From the NCBI GenBank assembly GCA_030691555.1, contig JAUYEB010000028.1, forward strand, positions 1-6,079: a stretch of DNA of 6,079 bases, read 5' to 3'. Numbering within the stretch: position 1 is the first letter of the stretch; each line of letters opens with the position of its first letter. This stretch comes from Candidatus Bathyarchaeota archaeon. Its GTDB lineage: Archaea; Thermoproteota; Bathyarchaeia; TCS64. Made by a program: the position numbers and the translations under genes. This document shows positions 1 to 4,216 of this stretch, piece after piece. The notes below the pieces were generated by a model, which saw only the letters and a program-made list of their open reading frames with translations, did no database searches and had not been told where the DNA came from.

Positions 1-220
1 CCGTGCCATAGAGGTAGATCTGGAGGTTGTCGGTGATGTCCTGCTTATTCTGGGCGGGGAGCCAGTCGAGGGCGTGCTGCGCGATCCAGTCGTGGGTCCC
101 GTAGTCGGGGCTGCTCGGATCGGAGCTGTATCCGCCGTTGCTCCACGCCTCGGTCGTCCTGATCGAGGAGAGTATCAGAACGATGAAGAGTAGTGTGGAG
201 AGGCTCGTCGCCCGTCTCAT
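1..220 (-). CDS. Secreted zinc-dependent phospholipase C-like protein (N-terminal part, runs off the left edge)
   Basis: Reading leftward from an ATG at 220 gives 73 residues with no stop before the window edge, so the C-terminal part is missing. Residues 1-25 form a classic signal peptide: two arginines after Met, a hydrophobic core around residues 10-20 and an Ala at 25 before Trp26. The mature protein would therefore begin with Trp. It continues with Trp-Ser-Asn-Gly-Gly, then a YGTHDWIAQHALDWL segment (residues 40-54). In bacterial zinc-dependent phospholipase C the mature N-terminal Trp and a following His in an H-x-W-I context bind zinc; Trp26, His43 and the W45-I46 pair fit that pattern. 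I infer an exported zinc phospholipase C or S1/P1-nuclease-fold enzyme acting outside the membrane. With the rest of the zinc ligands off the edge, the exact activity cannot be judged. A TATA-like box at 244-250 sits 27 bases before the ATG, suggesting a leaderless mRNA. Confidence 0.72.
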   Translation of the reverse strand, partial: MRRATSLSTLLFIVLILSSIRTTEAWSNGGYSSDPSSPDYGTHDWIAQHALDWLPAQNKQDITDNLQIYLYGT

Positions 221-243
221 GGTTTCTGTATGGGTTTGTGGGT

Positions 244-250
244 GTTATAG
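244..250 (-). promoter_or_regulatory. TATA box (box A) for the phospholipase-like gene
   Basis: On the minus strand this reads CTATAAC within AACCTATAACACC. Its centre is 27 bases from the ATG at 220, the distance expected between an archaeal TATA box and the transcription start, so the mRNA would start at or next to the ATG. There is no Shine-Dalgarno sequence in between, which agrees. Confidence 0.5.
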
Positions 251-386
251 GTTCTCCGTGTGCGTGCGTGTTGTTTGTGGGACGTCCTCCGCCGCCGTCG
301 CGTTTCGCGCTGTTTTGGCTCGTTTTCCGGTTTGGGGTGTTTTTTCTGGGTTCTTTGGCGGCGGAGGGCGACGGATGCTCGGCGTG
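250..386. other. Intergenic region: A-depleted stretch with an 11-bp inverted repeat
   Basis: This gap between the PIN stop and the phospholipase-like TATA box holds no convincing gene. From 250 to 364 the plus strand has a single A (at 282) in 115 bases, so a minus-strand transcript there would contain a single U. Within it lies a perfect inverted repeat, CCTCCGCCGCC at 286-296 and GGCGGCGGAGG at 357-367, enclosing about 60 bases that include several T runs and a small CGCG-TTT-CGCG element at 299-309. It could be a structured RNA element, a terminator zone of the toxin-antitoxin operon, or a simple compositional quirk. Confidence 0.45.
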
Positions 387-773
387 TTAGATCATGGTGG
401 CGTCGGGTATGTTTGTGAAGTGTGGGTCTCCGGTGAGGACCTTGGCGCCGAGTCTTCGGGAGGTGGCGAGGACGTAGGCGTCCGCCAGGCCGAAGTCGTT
501 GATGGTCCTGCGGACCTCGGCGTGTAGGATGCCGGTCTGGCGGGATAGTTGCTCGTCGGCGTCGACGACCGTGGAGTTGCCGTGGATGACGGCGTAGGCG
601 GTCTCCGGGTTCCTGCCGGTCCTGGCTGCCTTGCTCACGACCTCGGCGAGGGTGACGGCGCAGGTGTAGACCTCGACGCCCCCCTCGAGGATGTCCCTGA
701 GCTTCGCGCCGCGTGGCGTGCCATCGAGGTACTCGACCCAGGCGTAGGCGTCGGCGACGTATCGCTCACTCAG
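387..773 (-). CDS. vapC: PIN-domain ribonuclease, VapC-type toxin
   Basis: The frame encodes a compact single-domain PIN nuclease of 128 residues, the usual VapC length. PIN proteins cut RNA with a cluster of acidic residues and two Mg2+/Mn2+ ions; here these are Asp8 (in YVADAYAW), Glu44 (LAEVV), Asp98 (LADAYVLA) and Asp116 (LTGDPHF), all in the usual order and setting. It directly follows and overlaps by 8 bases the AbrB-type gene, the normal antitoxin-toxin layout. The start is odd: a TGA lies three codons above, and the only plausible initiator before the first catalytic Asp is CTG at 773. The first in-frame ATG/GTG/TTG is GTG at 638, which would remove Asp8 and Glu44. So either CTG is used, translation reinitiates after the antitoxin stop, or the gene is damaged at its 5' end. 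Family assignment is firm, which RNA it cuts is unknown. Confidence 0.85.
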   Translation of the reverse strand: MSERYVADAYAWVEYLDGTPRGAKLRDILEGGVEVYTCAVTLAEVVSKAARTGRNPETAYAVIHGNSTVVDADEQLSRQTGILHAEVRRTINDFGLADAYVLATSRRLGAKVLTGDPHFTNIPDATMI

Positions 774-972
774 GGGGCTTCAGTTCGTCTTCGGGGGTGA
801 GGGGGCCGATGCCCCTGAGGGCGCCGAAGCCGTCCACGCGGGGCTTCCTGACCGTGATCTCGACGATCTCGCCTTCCCGGATCTTGTTGGCCTCGACCAC
901 GTCTTTGGGGAGGGTGACGACGAGTGAGCCGCCGACCCTGCGGGTCTTAACGAGGGCGGTTGCGTTGCTCAT
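766..972 (-). CDS. vapB: AbrB/SpoVT-domain antitoxin, VapB-type
   Basis: This 68-residue protein carries a swapped-hairpin AbrB domain over roughly residues 5-43: a VKTRRVGGSLVVTLPKDVV stretch followed by a basic/acidic strand ending in EIVEITVRKPR. Proteins of this type dimerise and bind operator DNA. The C-terminal tail, residues 47-68, is acidic and proline-rich and is probably the part that wraps the PIN toxin and blocks its active site. It starts at ATG 972 and its stop codon overlaps the start of the PIN gene by 8 bases, so the two are co-transcribed and probably translationally coupled. By family analogy the antitoxin-toxin complex represses its own promoter; the palindromic CCTATAGG at 995-1002 overlapping the TATA box is a candidate site. 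Confidence 0.88.
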   Translation of the reverse strand: MSNATALVKTRRVGGSLVVTLPKDVVEANKIREGEIVEITVRKPRVDGFGALRGIGPLTPEDELKPPE

Positions 973-994
973 GTGTTATTGGGGTTCTCGGTGT

Positions 995-1002
995 CCTATA
1001 GG
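995..1002 (-). promoter_or_regulatory. Palindromic TATA box of the vapBC-like operon, candidate operator
   Basis: CCTATAGG is a perfect 8-base palindrome whose centre lies about 27 bases from the A of the vapB-like ATG at 972. The position fits an archaeal TATA box giving a leaderless mRNA. Because it is palindromic and overlaps the promoter, it may also be where the antitoxin dimer binds. The TATA match is weak (TATAGG), and the palindrome is short enough to arise by chance. Confidence 0.4.
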
Positions 1003-1044
1003 GGGATCTGTATGAAGGTGTCCGTCCGGAGGTTTGTTTGTCAA

Positions 1045-1054
1045 CCTATAAATA
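1045..1054 (+). promoter_or_regulatory. TATA box for the MNT-HEPN operon
   Basis: CCTATAAATA is a strong archaeal box A. Its centre is about 30 bases before the ATG at 1080, so transcription would start within a few bases of the start codon. On the minus strand the same bases read TATTTATAGG and could also serve the vapBC-like operon with a leader of about 50 bases. Confidence 0.6.
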
Positions 1055-1060
1055 TTTGAT

Positions 1061-1097
1061 TATCTATTAAATAGATAGTATGACATCTAAAATAGAT
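1061..1097 (+). repeat. Two adjacent inverted repeats over the MNT gene start, probable operator
   Basis: TATCTAT-TAA-ATAGATA at 1061-1077 is a perfect 7-base inverted repeat. ATCTA-AAA-TAGAT at 1085-1097 is a second, perfect 5-base inverted repeat built from the same ATCTA/TAGAT half-site. Their centres (1069 and 1091) are 22 bases apart, about two helical turns, so dimers bound to both would lie on the same DNA face. They span the expected transcription start and the first codons of the MNT gene, an ideal place for repression. The downstream gene carries a winged helix, so autoregulation is the natural inference. Flanking DNA is AT-rich, which lowers the surprise somewhat. Confidence 0.6.
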
Positions 1098-1694
1098 AGA
1101 TTGTTCGGCTCCAAGACCAGGGTTGCGATTCTGGTAAAAATGATGATGAACCTAGAGAAAAAATACTATCTACGCGAGTTGGCGAACGAGCTGGATGTGC
1201 CTTACAGCATGGTCTACAAAGAGAAAGGAAACCTCGTCAAGCTTGGGATAATAACCGAGGAGAAGAGGGGAAAGGTCAACCTGGTCGCGGTGAACAGGGA
1301 TCTACCGTACTTCGCCGAGTTGAAGGCGCTGATCGCGAAGACGGCCGGCGTCGGCGGCGTCGTGCGCGACTCGCTGGAGGGATTGAATGGAGTAAAATAC
1401 GCTCTTGTGTACGGATCATTCGCAAGTGGGGAGGAGGCCGCGTCGAGTGACATCGATCTGCTCGTTGTCGGCAGCGTCGACGAGGAGAAGATACTACGTG
1501 CCGTCGCCGACACCGAGCGAAGGCTGGGTCGGGAAGTGAATTATATACTCTGGAGTGAGAAAGAGTTCTTGAACAGGGTCGGGTCGGGTCACCACCTTGT
1601 GGCGGACATCGTGGCCAAGCCCGTGATAATGGTGGTTGGTGACGAGCGTGAGTTTAGACGAGTTGCTAAGGGACAGGATAATCCACAAGGTTAA
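1080..1694 (+). CDS. Winged-helix protein fused to minimal nucleotidyltransferase (MNT antitoxin)
   Basis: Residues 1-72 form a winged helix-turn-helix: an LRELANELDVPYSMVYKE recognition region (31-48) and a wing around KRGKVNLVAVN (62-72). Residues 90-190 form a DNA polymerase beta-type minimal nucleotidyltransferase domain, with the core motif G112-S113, ten residues, then D124-I-D126, that is GSx10DxD, the pattern described for MntA-type antitoxins. In studied HepT/MntA pairs the MNT protein neutralises the HEPN toxin by adding AMP to it. The third acidic residue of the polymerase-beta triad is not obvious: REVNYILW at 151-158 has Asn154 where an acidic residue might be expected. The gene begins at ATG 1080 just after the TATA box and double operator, with no ribosome site, hence probably leaderless. 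Its last 47 bases overlap the HEPN gene. The opening 180 bases are more AT-rich than the rest and than neighbouring genes. The fused winged helix would let one protein act as both antitoxin and repressor (inference). Confidence 0.88.
   Translation: MTSKIDRLFGSKTRVAILVKMMMNLEKKYYLRELANELDVPYSMVYKEKGNLVKLGIITEEKRGKVNLVAVNRDLPYFAELKALIAKTAGVGGVVRDSLEGLNGVKYALVYGSFASGEEAASSDIDLLVVGSVDEEKILRAVADTERRLGREVNYILWSEKEFLNRVGSGHHLVADIVAKPVIMVVGDEREFRRVAKGQDNPQG
1638..1642 (+). promoter_or_regulatory. Ribosome binding site for the HEPN gene
   Basis: GGTGA, complementary to the end of archaeal 16S rRNA, lies five bases before GTG 1648 inside the end of the MNT gene. It favours that GTG over the alternative upstream TTG 1636 and GTG 1639, for which the GGTGA would lie inside the coding region. 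Confidence 0.5.
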
Positions 1695-2082
1695 CCCCGA
1701 CCAGAGGCTGGCTGGAAGGGCGCTCCTGAGGGCAAGGCGCGACATCGCCACGGCGGGTACGCTCATCGGTAACGGCGAGTTCGACTGGTCGCTGGCCATA
1801 GCGTATAATGCTATGCTCTCCTCAGGCCGCGCGCTGATGTTCAGCAGGGGCTATCGACCGTCGAGCACCGAGGGTCACGTTGCCGTGGTCAGGTTCCTGC
1901 ACGCCGTGCTCGGCGCCGAGGCCAGCGACAGGATGGTCATGGCGATGAATGGGCTGCGCAAGAAGCGGCACGTGATTGTGTATGAGGAGATGGGTGTGGT
2001 CTCGGAGGACGAGGCGAGGCAGGCCGTGCGCTGGGCCGAGGAGTTCGTGAAGAAGATGGAGACGATGATCAAGACCGATTGA
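1648..2082 (+). CDS. HEPN-domain protein, probable toxin of the MNT-HEPN pair
   Basis: With the GTG at 1648 the product has 144 residues, typical for stand-alone HEPN proteins (Pfam HEPN, PF05168 type). It is mostly alpha-helical. Landmarks are DWSLAIAYNAMLSSGRALMFSRGYRP (46-71, key residues Y53, N54, G60, R61, G68-Y69), the conserved R104-x2-R107-H108-x3-Y112 segment, and a C-terminal helix from SEDEARQAVRWAEEF (119-133). HEPN proteins in such pairs are usually RNases or their relatives, and bind the nucleotidyltransferase partner. The canonical Rx4-6H catalytic motif is not present in that exact spacing: R104 to H108 has three residues between, and the AMP-accepting Rx4HxY of HepT is not matched. 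So the family call is firm but RNase activity is uncertain. It follows and overlaps the MNT gene by 47 bases, in the same operon. Upstream TTG 1636 or downstream TTG 1663 are alternative starts. Confidence 0.85.
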   Translation: MSLDELLRDRIIHKVNPDQRLAGRALLRARRDIATAGTLIGNGEFDWSLAIAYNAMLSSGRALMFSRGYRPSSTEGHVAVVRFLHAVLGAEASDRMVMAMNGLRKKRHVIVYEEMGVVSEDEARQAVRWAEEFVKKMETMIKTD

Positions 2083-2103
2083 GGACGAGTAGTTAGCATC
2101 CGG

Positions 2104-2141
2104 ATCTTTTATTGGCGCGTGGTTCTTCTCTCTTCCTCTCT
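2104..2141 (+). terminator. T-rich and pyrimidine tract after the HEPN gene, possible terminator
   Basis: CTTTTATT at 2106-2113 and a 19-base uninterrupted pyrimidine run at 2123-2141 follow the HEPN stop by about 25-60 bases. Archaeal transcription commonly ends in such U-rich stretches without a stem-loop. The convergent tRNA gene lies immediately beyond, so a stop here would make sense. Confidence 0.4.
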
Positions 2142-2152
2142 GTGGATAGATT

Positions 2153-2160
2153 CAATAAAA
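2153..2160 (-). terminator. Possible U-rich terminator of tRNA-Ser
   Basis: On the minus strand, 16 bases after the encoded CCA, the sequence reads TTTTATTG. A short T run in this position is the usual end signal of archaeal tRNA genes. Confidence 0.35.
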
Positions 2161-2176
2161 CTCGTATATTCGGTGG

Positions 2177-2263
2177 TGGCGCCGGGGATGGGATTCGAAC
2201 CCATGGGCTCGTAAGAGCACCAGTTTTCAAGACTGGCGCCGTGGTCCGCTTGGCTACCCCGGC
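2177..2263 (-). tRNA. tRNA-Ser (anticodon UGA), CCA encoded
   Basis: The minus strand folds into a complete class II tRNA. The acceptor stem GCCGGGG (2263-2257) pairs with CCCCGGC (2187-2181). The D arm has GCC/GGC with the GG pair in the loop. The anticodon stem CCAGT/ACTGG encloses the loop CTTGAAA, giving anticodon TGA (reads UCA serine codons). There is a long variable arm with a GCTC/GAGC stem, as in serine tRNAs. The T arm ATGGG-TTCGAAT-CCCAT is canonical. Discriminator base G at 2180 is usual for archaeal serine tRNA, and CCA is encoded at 2179-2177. There is no intron. It lies 44 bases after the RusA stop on the same strand. A weak promoter-like GGTTTTACT sits about 30 bases upstream. 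Its 3' end faces the toxin-antitoxin cluster, a favoured position for integrated islands. Confidence 0.97.
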
Positions 2264-2307
2264 CCACGCATCACATGTCCAGACGCGCAGTAAAACCTTA
2301 TCGGGCG

Positions 2308-2739
2308 CTACTCATCCTCGGAGAAGCCGTCGATGGAAATCTGCCTGCTCAGGCTCGTCACCCTGACGCAGACGCGGGGCTCGTCCCGGCGGACGTATCT
2401 CTTCTGCGCGTTCTTCGCGACGACGAAGCGGTCGTCCTCGTAGGCGACGCCGTTCATGGCGTCGAGTACCGCCTTCTCCAGGTTGTCGAGGTCGGGGGTG
2501 GTGGGCACCCAGACGTCCTTCCTCCTCGACTTGGGGCGGTCCATGTGGAAGATCATGGAGACCTGTATGGGCCCGGTGAGGGGCTGGTCGAAGTGCTTCG
2601 CCGCCTCCGCCTTCACCACCTTCTCCCAGACGGCGACCTTCTTCGGGGTGAAGCTCCACGTCCTCCCGCCCTTGCGCACCGTCCTCGCGCGCGCCTTCGG
2701 CACGGGGTCCCCCTTCACCTCGAAGTAGACGTGCTGCAT
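2308..2739 (-). CDS. rusA: RusA-family Holliday junction endonuclease
   Basis: RusA is a small dimeric Mg2+-dependent nuclease that resolves four-way DNA junctions during recombination or repair. This 143-residue protein is close to the family's usual 120-140. It shows the N-terminal GDPVPKARAR motif (10-19), then the catalytic core TPDLDNLEKAVLDAMNG (81-97) followed by Y100-E-D102-D103. Asp83, Asp85 and Lys89 have the same spacing as Asp70, Asp72 and Lys76 of E. coli RusA, and Asp102/Asp103 supply the third acidic position, so it should be active. It starts at ATG 2739; a TATA-like TTTTGCATAAG at 2771-2781 could drive it from a short leader. RusA is best known from prophages and phages, while archaeal chromosomes use Hjc/Hje resolvases. 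Its place right beside a tRNA gene therefore hints at acquisition from a mobile element, although no other phage gene is visible. Confidence 0.92.
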   Translation of the reverse strand: MQHVYFEVKGDPVPKARARTVRKGGRTWSFTPKKVAVWEKVVKAEAAKHFDQPLTGPIQVSMIFHMDRPKSRRKDVWVPTTPDLDNLEKAVLDAMNGVAYEDDRFVVAKNAQKRYVRRDEPRVCVRVTSLSRQISIDGFSEDE

Positions 2740-2810
2740 GGACGAAGATGTGCCCGCCGCTTAGATGAGGCTTATGCAAAAGAGGCTCGTCGTCACGTCC
2801 TTCGGGTAGG

Positions 2811-3410
2811 CTATTTTTCTACAGGACCCTGAACCCTGTCCACAAGGCCCTCCCAGTCAACCCTCAGAATAGCGACTATGACCATCACGAGGAGCACGAC
2901 GGAGGCGACCACGCTGAGCGTCCCCCCAGTCTCGAAGACCCCCATAATCGAGCTGTATCTGTAGAAGCCGGCGTAGGAGATGATGAGGCACATCAGTGTC
3001 TTCCCTAGGAACATTGCGGCGATCAGTTTCCACACGTTGTACTTGATCATCCCGAGGGGGACGAGGAGGAGATCGTCAGGAAGGGGGAGGAGCGAGAAGA
3101 GGAATATCCCGAGCATCCCCCACCTGTTTATCAGCACCCTCATGCTGTCGAGCCTGCGGCCGTATCTCGCCTCGATGACCCTCCTCCCACCCCTCCCTAC
3201 GAGGTACGAGGACAGCTCGCCCATGGTCGCGGCCGCGCCAGTGACTAACCCCAAGATCAGTGGGTTGAGGAAGCTCCCGCCGAGGTAGATGATCAGGGCG
3301 AACGGTATCGGTATGAGTATAGTAACGTTGCCGATCAGGGTCACGACAAACGCCCCGAGGTAGCCGTAGCTGTTGACCAGCTCCATCATCCAGGTCCAGA
3401 GGTCGGCCAA
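2811..3410 (-). CDS. DedA/VTT-domain (SNARE-associated) membrane protein
   Basis: This is a 199-residue polytopic membrane protein with hydrophobic segments at about 18-35, 35-47, 50-64, 100-120, 126-148 and 165-182. The diagnostic region is G64-E65 followed by SSYLVGRGGRR (67-77), the re-entrant-loop signature of the DedA/VTT fold, and a second loop LLPLPDDLLLVPLGM (107-121). DedA proteins are implicated in lipid flipping and membrane homeostasis. Several well-studied bacterial members have an Arg in the second loop that is replaced here by Pro-Asp-Asp, so it belongs to a divergent, probably archaeal, subgroup and the substrate is unknown. The frame opens with TTG 3410, supported by a TATA-like CTTTTAC 27-33 bases upstream; the ATG at 3389 (residue 8) is an alternative. 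It follows the DUF1614 gene on the same strand after 48 bases, apparently with its own promoter. Confidence 0.8.
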   Translation of the reverse strand: MADLWTWMMELVNSYGYLGAFVVTLIGNVTILIPIPFALIIYLGGSFLNPLILGLVTGAAATMGELSSYLVGRGGRRVIEARYGRRLDSMRVLINRWGMLGIFLFSLLPLPDDLLLVPLGMIKYNVWKLIAAMFLGKTLMCLIISYAGFYRYSSIMGVFETGGTLSVVASVVLLVMVIVAILRVDWEGLVDRVQGPVEK

Positions 3411-3437
3411 GGAATCAATACGTGAGACGCCTTCGAT

Positions 3438-3444
3438 GTAAAAG
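3438..3444 (-). promoter_or_regulatory. Possible TATA-like box for the DedA/VTT gene
   Basis: The minus strand reads CTTTTAC centred about 31 bases before TTG 3410, within the only gap long enough for a promoter here. The match is weak and the T run could equally end transcription of the DUF1614 gene. Confidence 0.3.
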
Positions 3445-3458
3445 AATTTGCTATCGGC

Positions 3459-4205
3459 TTACCCCAGGGTGAGGACGACGAGCGCGACGGAGACGAGCCC
3501 CGTGAGGTAGACGCCGTCGAAGGTCCCCGCCCCGCCTATGCTGACGACTGGCGCGCCGACGCCGCTGACCCTGTGGAGGTTGAGCAGGTCCGCCCCGATG
3601 AGTGTGCCGAGGGTCCCACCGATGTAGGCGATCTGCGCCGGGGAGTGGAGAGGCGTGAGGTAGTCGACGAGCACCGTCGCCAGCGTGGTGACGAGCGGCG
3701 GCACGAGAGCCGGCGTGGCGAAGCCTAGCCCCCTCACGACCCCTGAGGACCTGTTCACGACGACCGTCACGATGGCGAGCACCGCGGCGACTGCGAGGTA
3801 CTCGTCGACGGGGTTCCCCGGGGCGTGTATGAGCGGCATGCCGAGCAGGTACCCCGAGACGATTATTGGAAGGATCGCCCCGCCGAGGTTTATCATCACC
3901 CGCGTGTGGCTAACCCCGAACCCCATCGACGGGACCTGCCAAGTGACGCCGAACGCCGTAACCTCCCTCACCCTGGTCAGGGGCACACTGCTCTCGATGG
4001 TGGCGACGGGGATGTTCACGAAGCTCCCGAAGAGGCTGAGGAAGAGGAACGCTCCCACCCACTGCGCGGGGATGCCGAGGGCTGAGACGAGCAGGTCCCC
4101 GATGAGGAGGATGATGACCGGTATCGCGACCAGCAGGGACACAAACAGCAGCAAGAGGTAGACGACGCTCACCGGGCGGAAGACCGCCCTCCCCTGGTAC
4201 CCCAA
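3459..4205 (-). CDS. DUF1614 family polytopic membrane protein
   Basis: The start chosen is TTG 4205, giving 248 residues that open with GRAVFRP and the first membrane segment, as in the family. The frame stays open up to 4370, but that extension lies inside the TatD gene, is rich in Arg/Gly/Pro and looks like out-of-frame translation. GTG 4172 is an alternative start with a GGGGAGGG ribosome site somewhat far upstream. Hydrophobic segments lie near 14-38, 50-66, 107-124, 136-150, 168-182, 190-207 and 232-247. Conserved family landmarks are N106-L-G108-G109, the GTLIGADLLNL stretch (200-210) and SIGGAGTFDGVYLTG (222-236). The buried Asp205 and Asp230 with glycines suggest a transport or intramembrane catalytic role, but no function is established. 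It sits 11 bases after the TatD stop and is probably co-transcribed with it. Confidence 0.82.
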   Translation of the reverse strand: MGYQGRAVFRPVSVVYLLLLFVSLLVAIPVIILLIGDLLVSALGIPAQWVGAFLFLSLFGSFVNIPVATIESSVPLTRVREVTAFGVTWQVPSMGFGVSHTRVMINLGGAILPIIVSGYLLGMPLIHAPGNPVDEYLAVAAVLAIVTVVVNRSSGVVRGLGFATPALVPPLVTTLATVLVDYLTPLHSPAQIAYIGGTLGTLIGADLLNLHRVSGVGAPVVSIGGAGTFDGVYLTGLVSVALVVLTLG

Positions 4206-4216
4206 GTCGACCCGGG

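Noticed and set aside
138..527. Plus-strand frames over the phospholipase-like start, the intergenic gap and the PIN gene.
   Set aside because: They are Val/Gly/Cys-rich translations opposite genuine minus-strand genes, have no promoter, and are kept open by the A-poor composition that lacks TAA/TGA/TAG.
1021..1030. TCCGTCCGGA as an operator between the two toxin-antitoxin promoters.
   Set aside because: The arms are only four bases, common by chance in GC-rich DNA.
1..2176. A duplicated tRNA-Ser end marking an integration site.
   Set aside because: No copy of the T-arm/acceptor sequence was seen; it may lie outside the window.
2112..2366. An 84-residue plus-strand open frame.
   Set aside because: It is the antisense of tRNA-Ser (the familiar spurious GIRTHG-type translation) plus the end of RusA.
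2275..2832. Long plus-strand frame of 185 residues and a second minus-strand frame over RusA.
   Set aside because: Low-complexity His/Arg/Asp/Val-rich translations caused by GC-rich codon bias; the RusA frame has all conserved motifs.
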